Shown: positions 53,701 to 61,055 of the stretch, one piece after another | How positions within the stretch are numbered: position 1 is the stretch's first letter | How the letters are laid out: every line of letters begins with the position of its first letter | Assembly (NCBI GenBank): GCA_948472945.1 | Contig: CAOKVX010000016.1 | Coordinates: 1-61,055, forward strand | Source of the DNA: an uncultured Clostridia bacterium | GTDB lineage: Bacteria > Bacillota > Clostridia > Lachnospirales > Lachnospiraceae | Length of the DNA stretch: 61,055 bases | Reading direction: 5' to 3' | Program-made: the position numbers and the translations under genes | The notes under the pieces: generated by a model | Seen by the model: the letters and a program-made list of their open reading frames with translations, nothing else | Told to the model about the DNA's origin: nothing | Databases searched by the model: none

Positions 53701-53826
53701 AGAGGCGCAAGGATTATGGACCAGCTGTGCGAGGCGGGTGTTGTGAGCGATGAGGACGGCAAGAAGCCGAGAAATATTCTTATGACTATGGAAGAGTTTG
53801 AACGGATGATTGAGGAAGGCAGGTAG
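50779..53826 (+). CDS. ftsK: DNA translocase FtsK/SpoIIIE
   Basis: Membrane-anchored motor that pumps chromosomal DNA across the closing septum. 1015 residues: a basic, Asn/Ser-rich head (1-75), four membrane segments (about 87-240), and a very acidic linker of about 250 residues (roughly 290-520). The RecA-like motor has Walker A GSTGSGKSVCINTI, Walker B IIIIVDELADLMM and DRPSVDVITGLI-type sequence (here ATQRPSVDVITG). A C-terminal winged-helix gamma domain (about 950-1010) reads chromosome polarity. The start is 16 bases after uppP, with AGGAGG. The long acidic linker is unusual in composition. Confidence 0.95.
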   Translation: MAQVRQGNGGRPDNKNTKRASNNTSGRNSKSKTYGKSTKSRNSNSAHNDSAKSDNSNARAKKNIAGDNSADDLFDESHTYAETKRELIIWITLIVSIVLLLCVLNLCGPLNNILGAFLFGMFGIMAYIFPIMLFFSMGIFLINKNNKRVVRKVVCSWLLYLVLAALVQMLVNDKVSGVFDCYMLGCRTKFGGGFIGGCISLALSAVMGKLAASIILIIICIMLFVFVTGKFIASVLVDKSVDRYSEYSSERREMRERQRNEDGDNNTHGKRKRSSYFFPRIYNPDKAKDRPSVDEYSDSAVDDYSVNVGTDIVTDNSGGINTEASDSADENDNSDVNSNDGRLNGGDASLNDIPIYEKELISKFGNSLDSDDRAIEKLLVRAYEDVEISDVTEDNSDSIDDISISDMYNNMPYVNDIFESSSGDGSVSNAELSNNYGQIDENDEYDGTIFNNKAELNNEAADFNALNIENKLNDGDVSGRDGKTAALSEHNPENGVKSDKGINADAVSKDDGEVNIEMPPEPIPYIFPSLDLLSKPSKKSRRMTEYELKETARKLQECLRSFKVEVTMKEIICGPTVTRYELQPALGTRVKKITELENDIKLYLAAKDLRIEAPIPGKSAVGIEVPNSENITITIREMLETKEFNEHKSNISFAVGKDIGGRNIVADIQKMPHLLIAGSTGSGKSVCINTIIMSLIYKADPNDVKLIMIDPKVVELSIYNSLPHLCIPVVSDPKKAAAALHWAVVEMDERYRKFAELGVRDLLGFNKKVETLTENPNLYRSMPQIIIIVDELADLMMVASHEVEDSICRLAQKARACGIHLIIATQRPSVDVITGLIKANIPSRIAFAVSSQVDSRTILDSVGAEKLLGKGDMLFFPQGFSKPVRVQGAFVSDDEVARVTEFIQAQYDSPVYDTSIDNKINEVQYASNQTASASASEADDNGRDEIFAEAGRFVIEKQKASIGVLQRVFKIGFNRGARIMDQLCEAGVVSDEDGKKPRNILMTMEEFERMIEEGR

Positions 53827-53831
53827 GGTGT

Positions 53832-54710
53832 TTGAAGCTTTGGATTGTTGTAAATCATTTTCTTAGGAACAAAAAGTTCATGGAGCTTGAGTCAAGATTT
53901 GAGCGCGCCGCCGCTCGTGCCGGCGCAGATTACTCAATTGTCACAAATATGGACTGTATAGCCGAATACCGGTCTGACAGCATAAGAACAGGTGTCATAC
54001 CTGACGACGGTAATCCGGTACTTTTCTGGGACAAAGATATTATCCTTGCGAGAAGCCTCGAAAAAAATGGGCACAGGCTGTATAACAGCGCAGATGCGAT
54101 TGAGACGTGCGACAACAAAATATTAAGCGGTTTCAGGCTTGCGGCTTCAGGAATTAATATGCCTGTCACCGTTGCCGCGCCAATGACCTACTCTAATATA
54201 GGCTACACTGACACTTCATTTATCAAAAATGCTTCGGAACGGCTGGGATATCCCATTGTCATCAAGGAGGCGTTCGGTTCTTTCGGCGCTCAGGTGTACA
54301 AGGCTGACAATTACAGCGAGCTTATAAGTATAACCGACAAAATAAGCTCGCCGTTTCTATTGCAGGAATATATAGGAAGCAGCTATGGCAGGGATATACG
54401 GCTCCAAGTCGTCGGCGACAGGGTTGTCGCGTCCATGTACCGGTATTCGGACAACGATTTCAGGGCAAATATTACAAACGGCGGAAAGATGAAACCTTAC
54501 ATACCAGATGATGTACAGTGTGGGCTTGCAGTAAACGCAGTAAAAAATCTTGGACTTGATTTTGCCGGAGTTGACATACTTTTTGGTGAAAATGACGAGC
54601 CGGTATTATGTGAGGTTAATTCTAATGCACATTTTAAAAATATAGATGAATGTACCGGCTCGGACATTGCCGGTGAGATAATACGTCATATTTTGAGCGA
54701 CAAACTGTGA
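53832..54710 (+). CDS. RimK-type ATP-grasp ligase, first of a tandem pair
   Basis: A 292-residue ATP-grasp enzyme related to RimK, which adds amino acids (often glutamate) or other carboxyl-amine partners using ATP. The start is TTG, 8 bases after AGG of the ftsK end, so it is translated as part of the ftsK operon. ATP-grasp elements: PIVIKEAFGSFGAQVY (lysine and flexible loop), FLLQEYIGSSYGRDIRLQVV, and the metal-binding VDILF/VLCEVNSNAHF. The N-terminal pre-ATP-grasp region ends in the CDNKILSGFRLAASGI motif. A divergent paralogue follows at 54792. The substrate is unknown. Confidence 0.8.
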   Translation: MKLWIVVNHFLRNKKFMELESRFERAAARAGADYSIVTNMDCIAEYRSDSIRTGVIPDDGNPVLFWDKDIILARSLEKNGHRLYNSADAIETCDNKILSGFRLAASGINMPVTVAAPMTYSNIGYTDTSFIKNASERLGYPIVIKEAFGSFGAQVYKADNYSELISITDKISSPFLLQEYIGSSYGRDIRLQVVGDRVVASMYRYSDNDFRANITNGGKMKPYIPDDVQCGLAVNAVKNLGLDFAGVDILFGENDEPVLCEVNSNAHFKNIDECTGSDIAGEIIRHILSDKL

Positions 54711-54743
54711 TGAGACGTATCGACCGTCTGAAAAAATACAACG

Positions 54744-54774
54744 TAGCTCAACGGCGCCAATTTGAACCCGTTTC
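54744..54774 (+). repeat. Dispersed 31-bp repeat, copy 1
   Basis: Positions 54744-54774 are identical to 61001-61031 over all 31 bases, starting TAGCTCAACGGCGCC. A diverged inverted copy is at 38218-38249. Here it lies in the 81-base gap between two ATP-grasp genes, 17 bases before the second start codon. A small hairpin (AGACG/CGTCT, about 54714-54729) lies before it. Confidence 0.75.
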
Positions 54775-54791
54775 GAAATCTTTGACCGAGG

Positions 54792-55784
54792 ATGGTGAAA
54801 TATATCATTATATGGATAATGTACCACGAAAAAGATGTTGAAAAAAACATATGGCTTATAAATAAATTTATTGAAACAGGCGGATTATATAATATTCAGA
54901 TGAAGCTTGTTACGGTTGAATATTTTCTGTATATGTACAATGAAAACCGATGCTTGCTGCCGGACGCTGTAGTTGCAAGAATGATTAACCCCGCCGTGTC
55001 AAAGCTCCTTGAGAGTTTGGGAGTTCGTCTGTATAACAGTTATAATGTCTCAAAAATATGCAACAACAAAGCCGGTTGCATGAGATTTGTAAATTCCATT
55101 GGGATTAAGCATATTCCAACGCTTGCAATATCATGTACACAAAATGGCGGATACGTGTTTGAGACGATATGCAGTGACGGAGAAGAAGTGATTATTAAGC
55201 AGTTAATTGAAAATTATATTGATGAGAACTGCAATAAAGAGTGCATAAAATCTCGTCAAGGTACGAATATATTTGAAGAGTACATAATAAAATCCGCTTC
55301 CGGACACGGCGGCAGGGAAGTAATGTTTCTGTCCGAATATTTTGAAAAATATGAATGCTCATTTGATAATTTCAAGTCTGCCCCGACATCGCAGGAACAG
55401 GCTGCCGCCGATTATTTTTCGGATAAATATGTTGTGCAGCCGCTGGTCAAATGCGGCGGCAGAGACTTACGCGTATATATAATAGGCGGCAATATAATTG
55501 GAGCTGTAATTAGGAAAGCGAACGATGGGTTTAAGTCAAATTTTTCCCTTGGAGGAACGGTAGGGCTGTATACGCTGAACATAGTACAGGAAAGCATAGT
55601 CGAAAAGATAACAGACGCCATTGATATTGATTACGGAGGTCTGGATTTTCTTGTATGCGGGGAAAATGATGAACTCATATTTAATGAGATTGAGGACGTC
55701 GTGGGCGCAAGGATGTTGAGCGCGTGCTCGGATATTGATTATATAGAGTGTTATGTTAAACATATTGTTTCAAGCTTTTCATAA
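54792..55784 (+). CDS. RimK-type ATP-grasp ligase, second of a tandem pair
   Basis: A 330-residue paralogue of the enzyme before it, but clearly divergent. The same ordered elements are present: a CNNKAGCMRFVNSIGIKHIP pre-grasp motif, EEYIIKSASGHGGREVM (lysine and glycine loop), VVQPLVKCGGRDLRVYIIGG, and YGGLDFLV with LIFNEIED for metal binding. The metal-site asparagine of the first copy is replaced (NEIED against EVNSN), so catalysis could differ. The ATG follows GAGG directly, a poor ribosome site; the true start may be the GTG at 54795. Possible partners are unknown. Confidence 0.75.
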   Translation: MVKYIIIWIMYHEKDVEKNIWLINKFIETGGLYNIQMKLVTVEYFLYMYNENRCLLPDAVVARMINPAVSKLLESLGVRLYNSYNVSKICNNKAGCMRFVNSIGIKHIPTLAISCTQNGGYVFETICSDGEEVIIKQLIENYIDENCNKECIKSRQGTNIFEEYIIKSASGHGGREVMFLSEYFEKYECSFDNFKSAPTSQEQAAADYFSDKYVVQPLVKCGGRDLRVYIIGGNIIGAVIRKANDGFKSNFSLGGTVGLYTLNIVQESIVEKITDAIDIDYGGLDFLVCGENDELIFNEIEDVVGARMLSACSDIDYIECYVKHIVSSFS

Positions 55785-55857
55785 ACATGCGCTAGTATTT
55801 CTAATTCTTATTTCTTTAAAAATCCACCTGAAGTATATACATTATATAGAAAAAATG

Positions 55858-55885
55858 TTATATTAAAACATATATCTTAATATAA
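55858..55885. repeat. Inverted repeat before fhs
   Basis: TTATATTAA (55858-55866) and TTAATATAA (55877-55885) are exact complements with a 10-base gap, ending 7 bases before the ribosome site GGAGGTG. It may be an operator or a weak leader hairpin. Confidence 0.35.
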
Positions 55886-55902
55886 AATTCCGGAGGTGTT
55901 TT

Positions 55903-57573
55903 ATGAAAACTGACATCGAGATAGCGCAGGAGGCAGAATTAAAACCGATATCGGAGGTTGCAGAAAAGCTGGATATCGATTTTGACGACCTTGAACTGTA
56001 CGGCAGGTACAAAGCCAAACTTAGCGACGAGCTGTGGGAAAAAAATAAAGATAACAAAGACGGAAAACTTATTCTTGTGACGGCGATTAACCCAACTCCG
56101 GCGGGAGAGGGCAAGACTACTACGACGGTGGGGCTTGGACAGGCAATGGGCATACTTGGGAAAAAGTCTGCTATTGCTCTGAGGGAGCCGTCTCTTGGTC
56201 CGTGTTTTGGAATAAAAGGCGGCGCTGCCGGCGGAGGATATGCGCAGGTAGTTCCGATGGAGGAACTCAATCTTCATTTTACCGGTGATTTTCACGCGAT
56301 AACATCGGCTAACAATCTCCTTGCCGCTATGCTTGACAACCACATAAAGCAGGGAAATGAGTTAAATATAGACCCTGACCAGATTGTGTGGAAAAGATGC
56401 GTCGACATAAACGACAGGGTGCTTCGCAACATAGTTGTCGGACTCGGACGAAAGGCCGACGGCGTTGTGCGTGAGGACCATTTCATAATAACAGTCGCAT
56501 CAGAGATAATGGCCGTACTCTGCCTTGCGGACAATATGCAGGATTTAAAGAAACGCCTTTCAAGGATTATTATTGCGTATACTTACGACGGGGAGCCCGT
56601 GACGGCTGAGCAGATTCATGCAGCCGGTTCAATGGCCGCCTTATTAAAAGACGCGATAAAACCTAATTTGATACAGACACTTGAACATACTCCGGCATTT
56701 GTACACGGAGGACCATTTGCAAATATTGCGCACGGGTGCAACAGCGTTCGCGCTACAAAGACGGCGCTCAAGCTTGCCGACTATGTCATAACAGAAGCGG
56801 GTTTTGGAGCAGACCTTGGAGCCGAGAAGTTCTTTGACATAAAATGCCGTATGTCCGGTCTGAAACCAGACGCAGTCGTTCTCGTTGCAACTGTAAGGGC
56901 TTTAAAATACAACGGCGGTGTAGATAAAGCAAATCTAAACAGTGAAAATATAGACGCGCTTAAGGCAGGAATAGTTAATCTTGAAAAGCATATTGAGAAT
57001 ATAGCAAAATATAATGTGCCTTGTGTTGTCACACTGAACAGGTTTGTTTCAGATACTGACGCTGAGTTAAATTATGTCAGGAAATTCTGCGAGGATAGGG
57101 GCTGTACTTTCGCTCTGTCAGAGGTGTGGGAAAAAGGCGGCAATGGCGGCGTTGAACTTGCGAAGACCGTGCTCGACACGCTTGAGAACAGGGAGAGTAA
57201 TTTTACACCGCTTTATCCTGACGACATGCCGCTGAAAGATAAGATGGAGACGGTAGCAAAAGAGATATACGGTGCGGACGGCGTTACATTTGACGGTGCA
57301 GCCCTAAAATCAATAGAAAGGCTTGAAGAGCTCGGTTTTGGAAATATGCCGGTGTGTATGGCCAAGAACCAGTATTCACTGTCCGACGACCCTAAAAAGC
57401 TTGGAAAGCCATCCGGTTTCAGGGTAAATATACGAGAGGTGTATGTGTCGGCGGGGGCGGGATTTGTTGTGGCGATAACAGGAACGGTTATGACAATGCC
57501 CGGTCTTCCGAAAGTACCTGCTGCGGAGCGCATAGACGTAGACGATAACGGAAAGATAACCGGACTTTCATAA
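55903..57573 (+). CDS. fhs: Formate-tetrahydrofolate ligase
   Basis: Joins formate to tetrahydrofolate with ATP, feeding one-carbon units to purine and thymidylate synthesis and, in acetogens, to acetyl-CoA formation. 556 residues, as usual. The P-loop [19 protein letters not shown], the [20 protein letters not shown] segment and [15 protein letters not shown] are intact, as is the C-terminal [25 protein letters not shown] precedes the ATG. The gene is monocistronic and convergent with pyrBI. It complements purL in the purine supply. Confidence 0.97.
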   Translation: MKTDIEIAQEAELKPISEVAEKLDIDFDDLELYGRYKAKLSDELWEKNKDNKDGKLILVTAINPTPAGEGKTTTTVGLGQAMGILGKKSAIALREPSLGPCFGIKGGAAGGGYAQVVPMEELNLHFTGDFHAITSANNLLAAMLDNHIKQGNELNIDPDQIVWKRCVDINDRVLRNIVVGLGRKADGVVREDHFIITVASEIMAVLCLADNMQDLKKRLSRIIIAYTYDGEPVTAEQIHAAGSMAALLKDAIKPNLIQTLEHTPAFVHGGPFANIAHGCNSVRATKTALKLADYVITEAGFGADLGAEKFFDIKCRMSGLKPDAVVLVATVRALKYNGGVDKANLNSENIDALKAGIVNLEKHIENIAKYNVPCVVTLNRFVSDTDAELNYVRKFCEDRGCTFALSEVWEKGGNGGVELAKTVLDTLENRESNFTPLYPDDMPLKDKMETVAKEIYGADGVTFDGAALKSIERLEELGFGNMPVCMAKNQYSLSDDPKKLGKPSGFRVNIREVYVSAGAGFVVAITGTVMTMPGLPKVPAAERIDVDDNGKITGLS

Positions 57574-57587
57574 CATAAGCTTATATT

Positions 57588-57620
57588 ATGGGGTGTCGCA
57601 ATGTATATTGGACACCCCAT
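57588..57620. terminator. Terminator between fhs and pyrBI
   Basis: ATGGGGTGTC (57588-57597) pairs perfectly with GACACCCCAT (57611-57620), loop 13 bases. The T-run is weak on either side. It lies between convergent genes and probably serves both. Confidence 0.72.
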
Positions 57621-57643
57621 TAGTATTGTTACGAATAATTATT

Positions 57644-58102
57644 TCACATTTGTCCCTTGAATTTCTGCTCGCAGTATATACATCTGTAGACGCGTTTTTC
57701 AGGGTCCGTCAGTTTAAATGTATGAAGAAGTCCGCGCTCTGTTGGAGAGGACGTTATACATCTCGGATTCTTACATTTAATTATATTGGTTACCTTTTCG
57801 GGCAGGTTTGGATGTTCTTTCTTTACAATTTCGTCATCTTCAATAAAATTGAGCGTTATATTTGAGTCAAGTACCGCCAAAAGATTGAGGTCAGCCGGTA
57901 TCGGACCCTCTATTTTTATAATGTCCTTTTTTCCCATTTTGCTGCTCTTAGCATTTTTGATTATTGCGACGCTTGAATCTACCTTTTCAAGATTGAGGTA
58001 GTTGTAAATTTCCATAGCGCATCCCGCTTTGATATGGTCTATTACGACCCCTTTGTGAAGTCCGCCTATATTCAACATTTTCTGCACATTCTCCTTTCGC
58101 AC
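57644..58102 (-). CDS. pyrI: Aspartate carbamoyltransferase regulatory chain
   Basis: Nucleotide-binding regulatory subunit that makes aspartate carbamoyltransferase responsive to CTP and ATP. 152 residues: an N-terminal allosteric domain with GVVIDHIKAGCAMEIYNYL, and a C-terminal zinc domain with four cysteines (CKNPRC and CIYCEQKF) that docks on PyrB. It follows pyrB by 10 bases on the same strand, so expression is coupled. GGAGAA-type ribosome site. Confidence 0.95.
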   Translation of the reverse strand: MRKENVQKMLNIGGLHKGVVIDHIKAGCAMEIYNYLNLEKVDSSVAIIKNAKSSKMGKKDIIKIEGPIPADLNLLAVLDSNITLNFIEDDEIVKKEHPNLPEKVTNIIKCKNPRCITSSPTERGLLHTFKLTDPEKRVYRCIYCEQKFKGQM

Positions 58103-58112
58103 TATTATATTT

Positions 58113-59042
58113 TTAATTTTGTTTCGGCTCCTCGATGCCCAGCAGGGTCATTATAAGAGCCATTCTCACATATACGCCGAAATTGGCCTGTTTGAAATAA
58201 ACGGCCCTTGGGTCGTCGTCAACCTCCGTGGCAATCTCATTTATTCGCGGAAGCGGGTGAAGGATGTACATATCTTCCTTTGCGTTTTTAAGTTTGGAGT
58301 TGTCGAGTATGAAGCTGTCTTTAAGTCTGATGTAATCCTCCTCATTGAAAAAACGCTCCTGCTGTACACGTGTCATATATAGTATGTCAAGCTCCGGCAG
58401 GACTGATTCAAGGTCAGATGTCTCGGTGTAAGGAATATTTTTAGCGTCGAGGGTTTCTTTCTTAAGATACGTAGGAATCTTAAGTTCTCGCGGTGCTATC
58501 AGCACAAAATTTGAACCCGGGTATCTCACCATTGCATTTATGAGAGAATGGACGGTCCTGCCGAATTTCAAATCGCCGCAAAGCCCGATTGTAAGTCCCT
58601 CAAGAGTTCCTTTCAGTTCCTTGATTGTGAGAAGGTCTGTCAATGTCTGTGTAGGATGGTTATGCCCTCCGTCCCCTGCGTTAATTACCGGTATTTTTGA
58701 ATACTGCGACGCTACAAGCGGCGCGCCCTCTTTTGGATGGCGCATAGCGCAGATATCCGCGTAACATGAGATTATGCGGATAGTGTCGGCTATACTCTCG
58801 CCCTTTGATGCGGAACTGGAATCAGCCGAAGAAAAACCGAGTACGCTGCCTCCCAGATTAATCATTGCTGATTCAAAACTTAAACGGGTTCTTGTACTCG
58901 GTTCATAAAATAATGTGGCAAGCTTTTTTCCGTCGCATAATTTGGAATAAAGCTTTGGATTTCGGTATATTCTGCCTGCCAGTGAAAGAATATCATTTAA
59001 TTCGTCAATCGACAAATCATTTGGACTTATTATATGTCTCAT
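58113..59042 (-). CDS. pyrB: Aspartate carbamoyltransferase catalytic chain
   Basis: Second step of pyrimidine synthesis: carbamoyl phosphate plus aspartate gives carbamoyl aspartate. 309 residues. The carbamoyl-phosphate motif [14 protein letters not shown], the loop with [29 protein letters not shown] and the aspartate-binding MTRVQQERF and HPLPRINEI are present. It is typical of the PyrB that works with PyrI. Its promoter lies at 59085-59113 and the short leader (about 36 bases) has no room for a PyrR attenuator. GGAG precedes the ATG. Confidence 0.96.
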   Translation of the reverse strand: MRHIISPNDLSIDELNDILSLAGRIYRNPKLYSKLCDGKKLATLFYEPSTRTRLSFESAMINLGGSVLGFSSADSSSASKGESIADTIRIISCYADICAMRHPKEGAPLVASQYSKIPVINAGDGGHNHPTQTLTDLLTIKELKGTLEGLTIGLCGDLKFGRTVHSLINAMVRYPGSNFVLIAPRELKIPTYLKKETLDAKNIPYTETSDLESVLPELDILYMTRVQQERFFNEEDYIRLKDSFILDNSKLKNAKEDMYILHPLPRINEIATEVDDDPRAVYFKQANFGVYVRMALIMTLLGIEEPKQN

Positions 59043-59084
59043 AATACACTCCTATCTGTGGACATGTACCACGTATTTTTATAC

Positions 59085-59113
59085 ATTCTACATCATTTTT
59101 CCATTACATACAA
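59085..59113 (-). promoter_or_regulatory. pyrBI promoter
   Basis: Minus strand: TTGTAT (complement of 59108-59113), exactly 17 bases, TAGAAT (complement of 59085-59090), preceded by TG. Confidence 0.6.
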
Positions 59114-59218
59114 GCTAAAAATCATATTTAAAAAATATTTGAGACTATAATATAACTTATTATATACAATTAAAATAAAAAGTAAAAATACAGCAATAGT
59201 TATTTTACAGAATAATTC

Positions 59219-59248
59219 TTGTTTTTAAGTAGATATATATGCTATAAT
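59219..59248 (+). promoter_or_regulatory. Promoter of the tandem Ig-like gene pair
   Basis: TTGTTT (59219-59224), 18 bases, TATAAT (59243-59248) with TGC before it, an extended -10. The start is at about 59255, 75 bases before the first gene. The rest of the 287-base gap to pyrB is very AT-rich and shows nothing else. Confidence 0.65.
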
Positions 59249-59329
59249 TAACAAAATAAGACAAATTTAGCCTAAACTTATATTTAGCTCGTTTATAAAA
59301 AATAAATTATATTTGAGAGGGGAATAAAA

Positions 59330-60013
59330 ATGAAATACAAAAAGAAATATATAAATAAATTGGCAATTATCGCAGTAATTTTATCATGTATTTCAGTCGT
59401 CCTGTTATTTGAGAAACCAAGTCATGCAAAGACGATAACAATAGAAAAAGGAAAGACTTATAAGCTTAATATAAAAAAGGGAAGTAAAATTAAGTGTAGC
59501 AATAAAAAAATTGCTAAAGTAAATAAAAAAGGCAAGATTTTAGCCCTTAAAAAAGGAAAATGTACAATCAACGTGAAATATAAAAAGAAACATATTAAAT
59601 ATTCTGTCAAAGTAACAGAAAAGGTATCTGATAGTTATCCGGTTCCTACAGAAAGTGTACCGATGCCTACGGATATCCCTCCAAGGCCGTTAAATGGTGG
59701 TACGGAGATTTTCAACCCTGGTTTGTATATAGACAGAATTATTCCAAAGGATTCAGATACTTCCTATGTATACATGGGACGTAACCCAAAATCAACAATT
59801 TCGGTTATAGGAGAAAATTCGCCTATTAAATATATAATGATTGAGGTAACGAATGAGGAATTGAATAGGGGTGATTTTAAGGAAGGAGATTTTGTAGCAT
59901 ATTTTAGTAATATTAATTCGGAGACTGAACTAGAGGGAGATACACTGTATGTAAAGGTTAATGGAATTGCTGTTATTCTAATGAGTGAGAATGGAGTTTA
60001 CAAAGATAAGTAA
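59330..60013 (+). CDS. Small secreted Ig-like (Big_2-type) protein, first copy
   Basis: A 227-residue secreted protein. A signal peptide or anchor (about 9-33, ending PSHAKT) precedes a short, extremely lysine-rich Ig-like domain (about 34-97) with the Big_2 pattern SNKKIAKVNKKGKILALKKG. A Pro/Thr hinge (PVPTESVPMPTDIPPRP) leads to a C-terminal domain of about 105 residues of unknown type. AGAGGGG lies before the ATG. The first 337 bases of the coding region are identical to those of the next gene. The layout resembles the larger protein at 1117. Confidence 0.72.
   Translation: MKYKKKYINKLAIIAVILSCISVVLLFEKPSHAKTITIEKGKTYKLNIKKGSKIKCSNKKIAKVNKKGKILALKKGKCTINVKYKKKHIKYSVKVTEKVSDSYPVPTESVPMPTDIPPRPLNGGTEIFNPGLYIDRIIPKDSDTSYVYMGRNPKSTISVIGENSPIKYIMIEVTNEELNRGDFKEGDFVAYFSNINSETELEGDTLYVKVNGIAVILMSENGVYKDK
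59339..59675 (+). repeat. 337-bp direct repeat, left copy
   Basis: 59339-59675 is identical by eye to 60075-60411 (offset 736). It covers the signal peptide, Ig-like domain and most of the hinge of the two tandem genes. Confidence 0.85.
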
Positions 60014-60065
60014 CACTATATTGAATGACATTTTATGAACAATAATTTGATAGGAGGACAATATT

Positions 60066-60722
60066 ATGCAGAGTAAAAAGAAATATATAAATAAATTGGC
60101 AATTATCGCAGTAATTTTATCATGTATTTCAGTCGTCCTGTTATTTGAGAAACCAAGTCATGCAAAGACGATAACAATAGAAAAAGGAAAGACTTATAAG
60201 CTTAATATAAAAAAGGGAAGTAAAATTAAGTGTAGCAATAAAAAAATTGCTAAAGTAAATAAAAAAGGCAAGATTTTAGCCCTTAAAAAAGGAAAATGTA
60301 CAATCAACGTGAAATATAAAAAGAAACATATTAAATATTCTGTCAAAGTAACAGAAAAGGTATCTGATAGTTATCCGGTTCCTACAGAAAGTGTACCGAT
60401 GCCTACGGATAACCCTCCCAGACCGATAAATGGGGGTACATTAATTTACCGTCCTGGTTTGTATATAGACAGGGTTGTTCCAAAGGATTCGTCTACCTCA
60501 TATGTATATATGGGACGTGACCCGAAAGCAACATATTCGCCTATAGGAGAGAACGCACCTTTTAAATATATAATGATTGAAGTAAGGAATGAGTCATTGA
60601 ATCGGTGGGATGGTTTTAGGGAAGGAACTTCGGTAGGCTATTTAGAGCATATAGACTCTGAGACTGAATTGATAGGAGATACATTATATGTAAAGGGAGA
60701 TCAAAATTATCTTTGGAAGTAA
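60066..60722 (+). CDS. Small secreted Ig-like (Big_2-type) protein, second copy, altered end
   Basis: A 218-residue tandem paralogue of the gene before it, 52 bases downstream and with its own AGGAGG site. Residues 4-115 are identical at the DNA level to the first copy; the C-terminal domain has diverged at many positions. The end is changed by an imperfect 29-base tandem duplication (60690-60718 and 60719-60747), not a multiple of three, which brings in a stop at 60720. Without it the frame would read on to VKENQNYFSRENYKDK, ending at 60769 with the same NGVYKDK-like tail as copy one (YKDK). A strong terminator follows. Confidence 0.72.
   Translation: MQSKKKYINKLAIIAVILSCISVVLLFEKPSHAKTITIEKGKTYKLNIKKGSKIKCSNKKIAKVNKKGKILALKKGKCTINVKYKKKHIKYSVKVTEKVSDSYPVPTESVPMPTDNPPRPINGGTLIYRPGLYIDRVVPKDSSTSYVYMGRDPKATYSPIGENAPFKYIMIEVRNESLNRWDGFREGTSVGYLEHIDSETELIGDTLYVKGDQNYLWK
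60075..60411 (+). repeat. 337-bp direct repeat, right copy
   Basis: Right-hand copy of the identical segment at 59339-59675. Identity stops abruptly at the end of the hinge, where the C-terminal domains diverge. Confidence 0.85.
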
Positions 60723-60747
60723 AGGAAAATCAAAATTATTTTTCTCG
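60690..60747 (+). repeat. Imperfect 29-bp tandem duplication
   Basis: GTAAAGGGAGATCAAAATTA onward (60690-60718) is repeated at 60719-60747 with several substitutions, the differences lying mainly at the end of the unit. It truncates the second Ig-like gene. Confidence 0.7.
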
Positions 60748-60798
60748 TGAGAATTACAAAGATAAGTAACGAATATAAAGAAGAGAACCGGTATCTTT

Positions 60799-60835
60799 GT
60801 TAATGTCTGCTGATTTGGCAGACATTAACTTTTTT
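60799..60835 (+). terminator. Terminator after the tandem Ig-like genes
   Basis: GTTAATGTCTGC (60799-60810) pairs perfectly with GCAGACATTAAC (60818-60829), loop 7 bases, then six T. Confidence 0.95.
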
Positions 60836-61055
60836 ATGGCGTCAGCCGATATATTATTATATAATTGGAGATTCTACCAATGTGTTACAGATTAAAAATA
60901 TTATCAGCGATACACAACGGTAGATGAAAGTTATGACTTATGATGTGATACTATGCCGTATTAATAATAGACATGGATGTTTATAGTATTCGGATTATCA
61001 TAGCTCAACGGCGCCAATTTGAACCCGTTTCTAAAACTGCTATTTTGCGAATGCG
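60836..61055 (+). other. Right end of the window, no gene seen
   Basis: AT-rich with no convincing open frame. The only recognisable element is the dispersed 31-bp repeat at 61001-61031. Any element attached to that repeat may continue beyond the window. Confidence 0.5.
61001..61031 (+). repeat. Dispersed 31-bp repeat, copy 2
   Basis: Identical over 31 bases to 54744-54774. The bases on either side differ between the two copies (CG before and GAAATC after at 54.7 kb, CA before and TAAAAC after here). Confidence 0.78.

Overview
The window looks like a chromosomal segment of a low-GC, Gram-positive anaerobe of the class Clostridia, most likely a member of Lachnospiraceae. The pointers are strong AGGAGG-type ribosome binding sites, consensus -35/-10 promoters, a Gram-positive CpsB/C/D polysaccharide control module, a sortase, a complete V/A-type ATPase operon, DapL (the aminotransferase route to lysine), a single-chain PurL of about 1250 residues, two SleB-like wall hydrolases, and DUF2225, DUF6062, VanZ and PfoR-like proteins. 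The genus call is an inference; no rRNA is present. No phage genes, insertion sequences or CRISPR arrays were seen.

Layout. 1-4.6 kb: larE, a secreted Ig-like (Big_2) surface protein behind two tandem promoters, and a small sortase operon. 4.7-8.5 kb: start of an exopolysaccharide operon (PHP phosphatase, chain-length protein, tyrosine kinase, priming glycosyl-phosphotransferase), with no glycosyltransferases following. 8.6-15.1 kb: a PrsA-like foldase, purL, and a VTC-domain/DUF4956 pair ending in a very long hairpin. 15.2-17.4 kb (minus strand): dapL and a MerR-type regulator. 17.5-20.1 kb: two tandem HD-GYP proteins. 20.2-23.1 kb: tRNA-Gly, an orphan araA, a structured non-coding RNA candidate (possibly 6S RNA) and a decayed HAD phosphatase gene. 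23.1-31.9 kb: nine-gene V-type ATPase operon with an internal promoter in front of the proteolipid gene. 32-36.5 kb: tcdA, a PfoR-like/VanZ membrane pair, a small membrane protein, an unusual double-AP2 protein with a degenerate HNH core, and a wall hydrolase. 36.7-43.7 kb: threonine synthase, a eukaryotic-type HisA, a second wall hydrolase, glutaminyl-tRNA synthetase, DUF2225 and DUF6062. 44-55.8 kb: tRNA-Arg, an unknown exported protein, an RluF-type pseudouridine synthase, ligA, a MetA predicted to use acetyl-CoA, TepA-like protease, uppP, ftsK and two ATP-grasp ligases. 55.9-61 kb: formate-THF ligase, pyrBI (minus strand) and a tandem pair of small Ig-like surface proteins whose first halves are identical at the DNA level.

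How the parts fit. Much of the window serves the cell envelope: sortase, EPS initiation, foldase, wall hydrolases, UppP and Ig-like surface proteins. The rest is mostly housekeeping: purine, pyrimidine, one-carbon, threonine, methionine and lysine metabolism, tRNA charging, DNA ligation and segregation, and ion-pumping ATPase. The most unusual items are the AP2/dead-HNH protein, the RNA candidate downstream of araA, a dispersed 31-bp repeat present three times, leaders with mutually exclusive pairings in front of uppP and the pseudouridine synthase gene, and a recent gene duplication or conversion at the right end.
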